From the NCBI RefSeq assembly GCF_042477335.2, contig NC_091263.1, positions 65,652,501-65,716,500 of the forward strand: 64,000 nt of DNA. Direction: 5' to 3'. Numbering within the stretch: the first letter of the stretch is position 1; each line of letters starts with the position of its first letter. This document shows, piece after piece, positions 1-13,257 of this stretch. The translations under genes and the position numbers were made by a program. Origin of the DNA: Ovis canadensis. Taxonomy: Eukaryota; Chordata; Mammalia; Artiodactyla; Bovidae. The notes beneath the pieces are model-generated. The model was not told the origin of the DNA, did not search any database, and was given only the letters and a program-made list of their open reading frames with translations.

Positions 1-10
1 TCACTCTTAC

Positions 11-120
11 CAGAAGACCTCGTTGCACCGATTGCACTGTACTCGGCGAGCTCTGGGCTCCTGTACCCGGATAACCATGGGGCAGTCTGCACCAGGGCAT
101 AGCTGGAGCTGGTAGTGACT
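11..120 (-). CDS. ARIH2: ARIH2 sixth coding exon (start of IBR domain, codons 219-255)
   Basis: 110 nt. Acceptor GTTCACAG at 121-122, donor GTAAGA at 9-10. It encodes [20 protein letters not shown] onward, with IBR cysteines C226, C231, C247, C250 and the first two bases of C255. The gene continues left of the window. Confidence 0.95.
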
Positions 121-3100
121 CTGTGAACACACCAAGGGGGGGAACAATGAGGACATCCCCTAGTTGGTACCTCCAAATTAGACCTCCCTGAGTACTTAAA
201 CGCCTCCTGTTCTTCCATCAAGGGGCTACAGGAATTCATGATGGATGTCATGAAGACCAGACGTTAAGCAGGTCCTGAAAATGTCCTTTGAATGTTTAGC
301 TTAAGCCAGGGAGCAACTCACCAGAATGGCCTAAGCTTAGATGACAGAACAGAATACAGACTCGTGTCTCTGAGATGAAAGTGCATAGGGACTAGGGCTG
401 GAAAGGAACACGGCCCAGTCGTTGTGCATGAGACCCTGAGGGGCTCAACAACCCTCAGGCATCTACCAAAGGTGGCCAAGAGCACCCGGAACAAGGCCTT
501 TTGTTTTTCCTGCAGCCTGTGCATGAGACGACCCACACCATCAGTCAATCCAAAAAGCTTAGGAATAATAGGCAAGGATCAAAATTATGCTGCATGGAAC
601 CAGCAAGCCTGAACAGGTAGCCCAACAGAGGGGAAGGACTCCAAAACTGACCACTCAGAACTCGAACAAATTGCCAAATCATGCAAGAAGCAACACCCCT
701 TCTTTGGGCCGAATCACAAGGTGAAGGGAATAGAACAGCAACTCCTGAGATATGCCTGACTTATGTTTATCCCGTGACATACAATAGCTTGTTTAAGTAA
801 CTTTGCGTAAGGTGCGGGGGGTGCGGCTTCCCTTGTGGCTCAGCTGGTAAAGAATCTGCCTGCAATGCTGGAGACCTGGTTTGATCCCTGGGTTGGAAAG
901 ATCCCCTGGAGAAGGGAAAGGCTACCCCCTCCAGTATTCTGGCCTGGAGAATTCCAGGGACTATACAGAGCTGCAAAGAGTTGGACACGACTGAGCGACT
1001 TTCACTTTCACAAAGTGGGTGTGCCTGACCATTCTACACAAGAAAGAAACCAAGGCTCAGAGAAGGAATCTAAGGGGTCAAAGGATACAGAGTGAGGAAG
1101 AAACAGACTTGGGATTTACTAGTACTCTAGAGTTTTCAAACTTTTTAAAAGCTGTGCAGCTCTTTCTTCAGATTGAAAGCATCTACTGGCAGCCTCCTCT
1201 GTACAGTAACTGGTAAGCATCTGATGAAAAGGAGGCTCAGGAAGACCAGGCAGCAGCTGGGCATACCTCCACGTAATCCCTGAAGAGGTAGCGCCTGTAT
1301 TTATCTCTCAGTTCTTCATTGGGCAGCAATGGAAACACGAAGTCCTCTGGTGTTCGAAGTGGGCAGTCCTGAGCCATGCAAGAGACACCTGTTGAAGAAA
1401 GACAACCGGATGGACAACTGTATCGCAGAAGACACACCTATAATGTATTTGCTGAGTTCACCCAACAAACTCACGTTTTACACAGGGAACCCCAGCAGCA
1501 TCAGAATTTATTCAAAGAGAGAAATCAATATATTTATATAGTGATGCAACTAAAATATTATTACAAATTTTAAAATGACAGATAATTCCCTGATGGTCCA
1601 ATGGTCAAGACTTGGCACTCTAACTACCAGAGCCCTGGGTCAGGGAACTAAGATCCTGTAAGTTACACAGCACAACAAAAAGAAAAAAAAAAAACCCACA
1701 AAAACCAAAACCAACCAAACAACAAAAACAAGAGCAATTAAATAGTATATATCACAAATAGCACCGATTAAAAAAAACTGCTTAAAAAATCCCAGAGGGT
1801 TCTTGACTTACAATTTAGTTTTGTGATGTTTACTATTATGTGCATGTGATTACCATCAACACAGTGAGCTTTTACAGATATAATTAATATAATGCTAATT
1901 TTAATATCATGAAGTCATAATTTAACAAAGACTCCTTTAACTCATCACCAAGTCTGATTTGTGCTTACCTAAATCACAGTAAACCCTCTAGGAGTTTCTG
2001 AAGTATGGCTGCCACTTTGAGAATCAAGATAGACAAGGTAGGCAGCTTAAAGGACAGTTCTCCCAAAAAGCAAGAGAAGGTAGCCTTGCCGTCACACCAG
2101 CAGTTACATAAATGCCCAAACATTAGCCTTAACTCTTGCATCTTGCTCAGGACTAGGGTAAACCTTGCCATTGTTCAGACTGACATGTTTGGAAACCAAT
2201 GGTTCTGATTTTGAAAACTTCAGTTAGGTTCACAAGAACACCTGAGTGGCAGAAAGGGCAGGGCTGAAGCTGAACAGTTCCTGCCAGCCGCTTATGAGCC
2301 CCACGGGGACTCACCCACACCCACGCCGTCCTTGACGAGCACGGAGCAGTGCTGCTCCCAGCAGCTGCGGCAGAACTGGTGCTGGCAGGCCAGAGAGAGG
2401 AGGTTTTCCTTCCGCACAAACTGCATACACACTGCGCAGTGGTGAGGGGAGTGGGCTGGGGGCACCTGGAGGGAGGTACAGTGACGTGAGCCAGCCTGCA
2501 AGAAGGATCAGAACTCCACTGCCATGTGTGGGCTTTGTGAGTGCCAGTTCTGAGTGGAAAAATATAATATCAGGAAGGCTTCCCAAAGGAGGTGGTAGTG
2601 GAGCCAGGCTTGGTGAACCCTTAGATTTAGAGAGGGAGAGAGAAGATGGAAATGAGATCTCACAGTAGTTTATAAGGTCAGGCTGGAAAGACCAGGATTT
2701 CAGAACTGTCAAGGTCCCGAGAGGTCATTCAATCTGCCTTCTTTTGGAGGCTACTAGGTTTCTTTTGAAAACTGCCCTCATTCAGCATGGCCAGAGTTGC
2801 TTCTCAACAAGTACTATAAACCCAGCCAATAGGTTCTTAGGGGCTGAAGTGTGAGCCTCTAATAGCTCCAGAACCCATTCTCTGCTACATAAACTCACAA
2901 AGACAGTCTGGGGGCACCAGCCAAAGCCACAAACCAGTGAAAGCCCAACATGAGGTTCTTGTTAGTTCACTGGCCATACAAAAAATAATTTGAGGAAAAG
3001 GACCATACTCTGTCTAGTATGCTTCTGGAAATTCTCTAAGAGGCTGCATAAGTTATGTGGTGATCTGATCCCTAATTCTCCCCCATTCATTTGACAAATG

Positions 3101-6100
3101 CTGACTGAACTCTCAACAACAGGAAATCGCTATACACTGTAGGATATGATTCCTAAACTTAAAAAGCACTTAGTCTACTATGGGAGCTAAAAAGATATGA
3201 GTGAATCACTGCAATATACATGTAAAGGTTGAAACATATAATTAAAAGAGTTTGGAGGGAAGTGTTCCCAGGAGACAGGTTTTGGGAGACATGGCTTGGA
3301 TTCGGGTCTTTAAAGGTGAGTTCCATTCTCATGAGCAAAGATGGGTACAGGATCTGGACAATCCCAGCCAAGGAAGGCAGCAGCAGAGTTAAAGAGGCAT
3401 GCAGTGAACGGGCACCCCAAGAACACAGCAAGGACAGAGCATAGGCTATAAGTGCAGGAGACGGGTGAGGCTGGAGAGGGCAGGCAGCCATTCACTCCTC
3501 GTCTATGAGGAAAACGTCCAAATGATGTCGGAAATGGAAGATTTAGGCCTATACTGGAACAAGCATCTTGGGGATGCTGCACTATAAACAAAATAAGATG
3601 GTTCTCAATAACCGTGTGAGCCATAGCAAGAGCCACATGTATCAGGAAGGGACACTCACATGTTTTGATGGATTGGGCTGAACTCGAGCCTCAACGAGCA
3701 GCTGGGCAGAATTAGACTTGTATCTACAAAGCAAAAAGCATAAAGGGAATCAGAGCTTTGGTTCTGGAGATATGGTGGTAAATGAGCTGACCTTTCTCTC
3801 TGAAGGTAATAAGCACTATGTCATGATGTATTTATTCCACTTGATGTGTCTGAAAGAAATACCTGGAGATATTGCCAAGTGTTATCTAGAAGGGCACTGA
3901 TTTAACATTAATGATGGCATAAAAACTCTGACCTAACTTCACTGTCCAACAACAGGGGTTTGGAATATGATGGAACATCAATATGGTAAAATACTGTACC
4001 TTCATTAAAACTGGGGGTACAGAAAGAATATGCTGAAAACATTGGAAAATGTTCACCATATACTGAGAGAAAAAAGGCTATACAATATGACCCAGTGTTT
4101 AAAAAATATACTCTGCACACTGTAAGGATATTCTCCATAACACAGACAATTATTACCACTGGGTGTGCAGGCAGAGAGAAGTTACAGACAACGCCATCTC
4201 TTCCTCCCCCAAAACACCTTACCTGTCCAGTATCTCGGCAACTTGCCAGTGGAAATTAACTAATATAAGTTTAGCAACTGAATGAGACACCTAGAAAGAA
4301 GAAAAAAAGAAATAAAATTATAATGCAGTTGGGTTGTTTTTTTCAGAGTGCTCTTACATTTTGAGAAATGCATACATTCCTCTCTACTGCAGGTCCAGGC
4401 TTGAATTTTAAAATCTTCCTCTTGGTTCTGTTTTATCTTTTACGTTCAGACTCTTAGAGTCTTAAGCAATTTCCTGGATCTCTCGATTTTTCAACCTTTA
4501 TTTTCATTAGCAACCCTTCAAAGAAATTAGTTTCATTTCAAACTTACACAAAATCATCCTATCTACAGTAAATAAGGACCTAGAATCCAAAGTAAGCAAA
4601 TGAGCTGTAAGTTCCCTGATGTGATTTATGTTTGCTGAAGCTGCTGTAGGAGGCCATACACGAGCACCTCCAGGTAGGCATGTTACTTGCAGAAGCTCTC
4701 CAGGCTTGAACTTCTTATATAAACCCAGAAAAACAAAACAAAACAAACAAAAAACACCCCTGGTTAAAACCTCTGCCTCTATAACAAAACTATTCATCCA
4801 CAAAGACTACTATCACAGAATGAAAACAGAGACAAAGTATTTGGTATAAATGTTAAAATTTGCTTGAGAACAGCTTTTGGCTACAACTATATTTTTACAA
4901 CCTGAAAATTATATTGTTTTATTATTTATTTTTGGCTGCAGTGCGCCGCTTGTGGGAGCTTACTTCCCTGCAGTGGAAGAGTGGGGTCCTAACCAATGGA
5001 CTACCAGGGAATTCCCAAAATGAAATTTCTTGACCTTCCCAAAAAAATAGAACTTCAGCACCATACCTGGTCTGATCCCTTGATCTCAACAGCACTAGCA
5101 ACAGCAACAAAGCCTCAGAATTAGCATCAGCCCCTCCATGTATGGAAAACGACACAGGCCTCCGCTGAAACTGAAAATTTTACTGATGACTACAAGTCCA
5201 CTAATGACCAACTCAGAATATTCCAGCAGAGTTCTGGTGAGAATGGATAATGTGAAGAGAGGATGTGTCTCAGTTCAGTTCCGTCGCTCAGTTGTGCCCG
5301 ACTCTTTGTGACCCCATGGACTGTAGCACACCAGGCTTCCCTGTCCATCACCAACTTCTGGAGCTTACTCAAAATCATGTCCATCGAGTCAGTGATGTGT
5401 CTAGTGCTTCATAAAAGTGAACAGATGTCCATCTATTCTTTCAAAGCCAACTGCTGAGGATTATCAATACATACAACACTACAGGCACACGCACCTCCCA
5501 CCAGCCTTCTACCGGAGGCACTGTGAGTGCCCATAGCGTGGCCTCAGTGTATCACAGACTGCCAAGGCCTCAGTCTCCCCCAATTAATCCATTATGAATG
5601 TGAAGGAATTTTAAGACCATTAATTAAAGCAAAATATAGAATGATGGCACTCTGCCCAGTAATGGACACCAAGGAAGACCTACAGGGAAGTCAGGATACA
5701 AAGGGCCCTCTGAGCAAAAAGCCAATATATATAAATCACAAATGTGTTTCTACATAGCAGCAAATAAAAATTAAAATTTATTGATAAAACTAAACTGTAT
5801 TGATAAATATATTTTATTTAACCCAATATATTAAAATATTTCAACATGTTAACGCACTGAAAATTATTAATGAACTACATTTTACATCTTTTTTTTCCAT
5901 CTAATTGTTCAAAGTCCATTGTATTCAGAATTATAGAACATACCAATCCAAACTGGCCACAATGCCCAGTGGCTACATGTGATTGCAGCTACCAGAATGG
6001 ACAATGCAGCTAGACAGAACACAGCAATCAAAATTAATCAAAATCAAAGCAGGGGTTAGGGTATAAATTAGTAGCTGATCCTAAAATGTATGGAGAGGAC

Positions 6101-9100
6101 CCTGAATATCCAAAGCAACCGTGAAAGAGCAAAGTTGGAAAAGACTTACACCATCTGACTTCAAGACTTACTATAAAGCTACAGTAATCCAGACAGTGGG
6201 GTACTGGCTTAAGGACAGACATATCTATAGATCAATGTAACAGAATAGTAAACTCATACACTTATGATTAATTTTCTACTAAGGTACCAATGTAATTCAA
6301 CAGATGATAAAACAGTCTTTTATCAACAAATGGTTCCAGAATAACTGAACATCACTATACAAAACTCAGAACTTAAAAGCTTAGTTCATGTCACACAAAC
6401 ATTTCCTCAAGACAGTTCACAGTGTTAAATGAAACTGAAAACTATAAAACTTTCTGAAGAAAATCTTTGCAATCTTGGTTTTTTAGGTACAGATTTCTTA
6501 GCTATGACACTGAAAGCACAATCCTTAAAAGAAAAAATATGATATACTGGAGCTCATCAAAATTAAATTTCATTCTTCAAAAGACATTATTAAGAAAAGA
6601 CGAGCCACAAAATATATGATTTGCAACAGAAAAAATAATTGCAAATCATATATCTGATAAAGGACTTAATTCAGAACATATAAAGAACTCACATAACTCA
6701 AAAAGCTCAACATTATTAGTCATTAGAAAGAAAGCGAAGTCGCTCAGTCATGTCCGACTCTTGGCGACCCCATGGACTGTAGCCTACCAGGCTCCTCTGT
6801 CCATGGGATTTTCCAGGCAATAGTACTGGAGTGGATTGCCATTGCAAATTAGAACTATAAGATACTACTTCACACTCACTAGAATGATACAGAAGACTGA
6901 CAATACCTAAGTGCTGGCAAGCAAGTGGAGAACCTATAACACTTATATAATGCTGGTGGGAATGTAAGATAGCAGAGTCTCCTCAGAAAACAGTTTGGCA
7001 GTTTCTTAAAATGTTACATGCGATCCCACTGCTAGATATTTATCCAAGTGAAATGAAAACATGTCCATGCAAAACCCTGTTATACAAACCATCACAGCAG
7101 CATATTTCATAAGAGCCAAGACCTGGAATCAACCCAAATGTTCATCAACTGATGAATGAATGAAAAAACAAAATGTGGTATATATCCATAAAATGGAAAA
7201 TCCTCACTGGGCAGTAAGAGGAAAGCATTACTGACATGTGATACAGCATGGATGAACCTTGAAAACATGCCAAGTGAAAGAAGCCAGACACAAAAGACTA
7301 CATACTATAAGATTAAAGTCACATGAAATTTCTAGAAAAGGCAAATCTATGCAGACAGTAAGATGGTCAGTAGTTTCTTGGGACTGGGATTGGGGACTAA
7401 CTACAAATGGATATAAGGGAACGTTTTGGCTGATGAAAATGTTCTGTAACTTGGATTGTGGCGATGGCTGTACATTTGTTTACATTTACTGCAACTCTTC
7501 TACTGGTACACTCTAAAATGGATGAGTTTAATGGAATGTAAGTAATACTTCAATAAATGCTAAAAATAAAATTGATCGATGGACAGACACATGATAAAGT
7601 AAATGCAGGAAAAAGTTAGCACCTGTATAATTTAGACGGTAGATAAATGGATACCTACTGCACAATTCTTTAAAAGTCTTTGTATATTTTAAATTTTTCA
7701 TGAAGTTGGAGGGAAAGTTTGCCAGCTTTAATTCAATGGCAATCTTCTGAATAAACAAATGTCACAAGAAACAGAGAGTTGACCCTTACACCACTGCCTC
7801 AAAATAGTTCATTTTGATCTTTTATGTACTCCTGAGAATGAAAACATCCCCCTCAGAGTTTTGAACATACATAGTTCTGACCAAAGATTAACTGACTAGA
7901 CAATGTGAATTTTAGTATAAGCAGGCCTGTAATGCCAGTAACTTCACAACACTCCGGCTCCCTCTAAACCTCCCACACCAAGGCCTCGAGGGAGGGAGGG
8001 AAAGTAGTGGTACACAGTTCATCAAACACTGCAGGGTCCTGAAGTCCCTGGGTGGTCCAGAGAAGGCTTTCAGAGTCAAAGATGGAGTCAGAACACAGTC
8101 AAGTGTAGCCCATCTTCCTTGCCTTTCCCTCTCATTCCCTGTGCCTTCAAACCTGACCCACGATGGGTCAGAAGGCCCTGGAGAGCATCCTGTGAAGCTT
8201 GAAAGGACCGTGGGGTCACCTCTGTCATCATCCAGCCTGGACTCTGCTCTGCATTGCCCATCCAATCTGGCTTGGCTTGGATGACATTTTCAGTCTCAAC
8301 ACCCTCAGATGGTTTTCAGATCTTTATTTCAGGAAGCACTTGGCTACGTGAATGTCAGAAAGGACTTGGCCATTGGACATCACTATTTCCCAGAGGTTGC
8401 AGGCAAACTTCTGTCATTCTCCGTAATTTGTGTTTGGGAGAGATCTTTAAAAAGCTACTTCCCAGATACAGGCCCTCAAAACACGGTCAGTAGTTACCAC
8501 CTGTGCAGATACCTAAAGGCATAGACAACTGCTGGGGAGTCAAGCTCTCCTTTCTGTTTTTTTAATAAACAATATATAAAGTGTCCATACAATTCTATCC
8601 CGGCTTCACATGCAGGGTTTGGCGGGGTGGGTGGGGAGGAGGTGGACCTGAGGGGGAAATCCTGGACAGCAGCCAATGATGCTAAGATTTTCTCACAGAG
8701 ATGCAGTGACGTGTACATGAGGATTTTAGCTGCTGTTATCAGCAAGCCATTCCTGACATGGCTAACAGCACACAAGTCCACAACCTCAGCATTTCAGGAG
8801 ATATTCTGGACGCACTTTCTTCTGGGATCTAAGGGCTTCAGAGACCAGAAAAGTGGAACAGTGTAAATAGCGAATTAGGGCCTGTCAACTTGGAATGGAG
8901 ACTATCTTGATAAGATAAAACTTCTGGATCTATGCAGCCTCTGACCCACTCATTACAAGGAGACAGATGCAGGATTCCAGGAGCTTAGAAAACGCAACTC
9001 CAGCAGCAATTTGGTTACTGGCTTACATTTTAGCCTTCCTATGACTTGCCGCCCTGCTCTATGTTTCAGTTTTCTTGTATGTATTTTCTGTTAGATCCCC

Positions 9101-12100
9101 AAGTAGAAAGCAGACTGTGGTGAATCTGTTTTTCAAATCACAGGACCCCGGCTCTACCTGAAGTTCATTAGTACATGAGAGCCTCAAATTTCTTTTCTGA
9201 TTTCCACCAAACTCTTTCCCCAGAAAAATTCAAGTATCAGAATTTTATAAATTAATCACTGGAACAAACGTTTTTGATCCCCTGACCACAAAGCACTTAA
9301 AATACCAGAGGGAGATAAACCCTGCCATGGAAGGAGACGCTCAGTACATACAACATTCTGGATCCTTTCCAATACACAGCCAACATCTATCTTTGGGGGA
9401 AACGTATTCAGAAGTTCAGGAAATTTAACCATTATTACTTAACATCCCAGAGCACTTGGATTCTATACGTTTATTATTCAAATAATGCACAGGACATGCT
9501 AGTACGATATAAGGATCAAGGCACATACTGAATAGCCTCCATTCCTGACAACAGCTCCCCAGGAAAACCCTGAGCATCGCTACTGCTTCTTCATCTTTTT
9601 TGTCTCCTATAGTTGGTTCAAGCCGTCCAGTCCGTGGGGACAAGTTAACAGCACAGCTTGCAAATAGATTTCTTTCCCCCAGAAAACAGAAAATTCAGCA
9701 GCCCACCAGAACTGTCACCAGCCCTTCCCACACTTACCAGTGCCATAGGGAGGAAGCAGCCGATGGCAGAGAGCATCAACGGCCTGAAAAAATACAGGTG
9801 GTAGTTTCAATTTTTATTTAGAATTCTTACTTGCCAACTGCCTGAAATCTTTTAAGGCTACCCGAATAGGGCTCCATGCCTCAGCCTGTTGTTAAGCCAC
9901 TTCATGGTCCAATCACATTTGTTAACAAACACTAGTGGTCATTCACTAAAAGGCAGAGAGGAAGCAAAGGGGTGAACTGTTTGTTGGCCCGCTTCTGGGT
10001 CTAGGGTAGGAAGGGATGTAATATAGGAAAACTAGCCGAAGGAGATCAAGACGGATGGATTCAAGTCTCGGAGGGTAGAAGGTGAGGTGAGAAAGTGCTG
10101 AAGGAATAAGAGAAAGAAGTAAGGTTAAAGCACAGAGGCAAAAGAGAAGGTGAACACCAGCCCAGAATGGGGCAAATCAGCGGTGGTGGGGGTAGTGGCA
10201 AGACCAGCCCTCGAGTCTAATTTCGGCGGTGGGCCTTCACCTCTCCCATACTTCACGCCTCCATACTCTCAGGCTCTAAGAGGTCCACTCTTCCGCGCCT
10301 TATTCTAACTTTGCTTCCTTGCATTTCCTCTCCATGGAGGGAGAGCTGACTGGTAATTGAGGCACCCATATGTGACAAATGCTCTACAAAATCTGATTAA
10401 TGAACACTAATTTGAAGATTTCTCTCCAGTCTAACCTTAATTTAGTTCTGTTATGGTCTCTGATCATTAAAATCAAAGCCAAAAACATCTAAAGACCTGA
10501 CTAACTACAGTTACTTATGAAAAATAGAATAAAACAAAAATACAAAAGTCATCCCCCTTCCTTGACCTTGAGGGTACTTTGTTTATTATGAAAAACTCTG
10601 GGCATCTACATAAGTGAAGAGTATGATGAAACCCATGTACCCATCACCTAGTTCAAACATCAACTCAGAACCAGGCTATACCTTACCTACACCACTACCC
10701 TCGAGATTATTGCAAGGTAAATCTCAGCCAGCATATCTTTTTGGGTTTGCATTTCAATGAAAATCTTCTGGGAAATACTTAGTTCAAAAGACAGATTACA
10801 GCCCCTGCTAGAATTCCATATGGTTTTCCAGGGAGGAGCCATATACAGATAAGATGACTACTACTTTAGTGAACCAAAGTCCTATCCGTTAATCACAACC
10901 AAAAGAGATGCAGATGGGAGCTCATAGCCAATGAATAACATACAGTAGGACTAGAAGCCAGGTCTCCTACCATATTCCTGCAGCTACAAGCCCATCTTGT
11001 CTATATGTGATTTCAAATGATGCACTGTCTCTTCCAGCTCCGGCGACTGTGAGGAGGGCAAAGGAGAGGGAGTACCAGACACTTGTAGGGTGTTCCAGCC
11101 AGGTTACCTCTCTTCTCCAGAGGGTACCTCAGAGCCTCTCATATCTTAGTGACAAAGCCACAAACTCCAACAGCATGTTTCAAAGACAGAGCCACTGACT
11201 GCTGCTGTTAACTATGCTCAAAACGTATCACATTTCTATACACCTATATGTTTATGTAAAGAAACCTCCATCGGAATGAAGCTCTTTTCTAGGGGAAGAG
11301 GTTTTCGCACCATTTCCCTTCTCTGTGTACCTAAGCAGCTAGAACAATGCCTGTGCCAGTGCTAGGTCCCATACTTAACACCTCCCTCCGCCTGGCTCCT
11401 GTGGTCTCATCTGAAACCACTGCCTACTCAGCCTCCTCCAGAGCCCCCGCAGGCAGGCAGGCAGGCAGGCAGGCATCAAAGCCTTCCAAGCCCTCAGTGG
11501 GTGCACAGTCCAGCAGAAGAGGCCAGACACAGACCTAGAAAGGAAGGTTTAAAGGAGAAAAAAAAGAAGGATGGTGAACTGAGAGGTCTTTCAATGTGAC
11601 ACGAATGGCAGAGATGCTGACAGGAGGTTTGAGGAACCAAAAATCAAACATTAGGGAGCAGAGCAGTAAAGAGTTCATGCTGGAATCTGGAGAAACCACT
11701 TCAAGTTTCTCAACAGAGCAAGATAAAATGGTGTTTTCAGCGGCTGTGTCAGAAAATGTGGAATAGAAGCAGAAAAGGTTTTATTTATGCATACCTGCTT
11801 TCTGTCTTATCATTCTAAAACAGGAGGAGGCAGAAAATAAAGGCCAAAATTTTATGGTAGAGGTTAAATTGTTTTTTCCCCATCTTTCTTAGCATCTATC
11901 TAAAAGTTAAAACAACAGAAGATACTCAGAAACACTTGTTTTATTGAGAATCAACAAATTCTCAACCTATCCCAATTATAGCAAACTCTTAACCTACTCC
12001 AATTATCACTGAACAAAAAATAAAATGGTTCATAAAAAGCATTTTGATGCAAAGGAACAATACCTGCCACTCCATCCCACCGCATCCTGATCCTCTCCCA

Positions 12101-13215
12101 GTCTTCCTAGCCAGGACAAATCTCTCCCAGTCACTTGTCTGGGTTCTCCTGGTTGTTACCAACATCGCTGAGCATGCCCATAATTCCCTACCTATGCCAC
12201 TCCCGCCCCACTCCCATCCCAGCCCCAACTTCTGAATATTTAAATCACTATTTTCAGTTCCTCTATCTGTAGCCTTTGTAATCTTAAGACATTGTTTACA
12301 GGACCAGAGTTGCATTTCCACCCCTGAGCTTCTAATAGCACTCTCCTTGGTCCACTCAGAGAAGAATGTTTGTACATCTGGCATAAATACATTAACATTA
12401 TTAGTAGCTGCCAATCACGCATACTTGTGCCACATGGTGTGTTTGCTTTGTATTTATTTGGCTTCTGATTTTTGTGTGTAGTTTTTCTGCTTTGCATGGG
12501 AATTCTAATTCCCTTCCCCCTTGTGAAGAATTCTATGGTTTCTCACCACATTCCAACCATCTTCCAACTTGTTCATTCTATCAATTGCTAGGAATCCACC
12601 TCACTCCTATTCGAGAAGAAATTTTTCCTGGATCCCACCAAGTTTCTGTTCCAGTCTGGGCTGACCATTTTCCAGGCCTGCTACAAGCAGAACATGGGAT
12701 TTTTCACTGGACTGCTAGGTTTAATTATTTCTTGAATTATTATTTTTCTTTTTGATTTTCATCTTGAATTACTTCAGCAAAGGTACAGGAGAAGTACATT
12801 TTTGGAGTCCTTGCTCATCTGAAAATAAGTTTATTTTTGCAATGACAGAATTGTAGATTAAAAATTATTTTCCCTCAGGACTTGGAAGACCACTGCACCA
12901 CTGTCTTCTGCTTGTCAATGCTGGAGACATGATTCCCATGTCTTTTAGAAGACCTGGTGTATCTTTATGGAAACCTTTAAGGTTTTCTGTTCTTGCGTTT
13001 CTGAAATTTCATAGGGACAATTCTGGCAATGGCTCTTCTTTACCCTTCTGGGCAACAGACAGACACTTTCAACATGAAAACTGTTCCTCCCTCTGGCTCT
13101 TGGAAATCTTCTTCTCTTACTTTTTAAATCTTTTCTTTCCTTCAATTTTTTTGTTCTCACTTGCCACAAATTCTGGTAAATCCTGGGTATCTGGATTGAA
13201 TCTCCATGTCTCTGG

Positions 13216-13257
<42 letters not shown>

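Noticed and set aside
826..1011. tRNA-like A and B boxes in Bov-tA and CHR elements here and throughout the window
   Set aside because: They are heads of tRNA-Glu-derived SINEs joined to SINE bodies; no complete cloverleaf with a mature 3' end was seen, so no tRNA gene is called.
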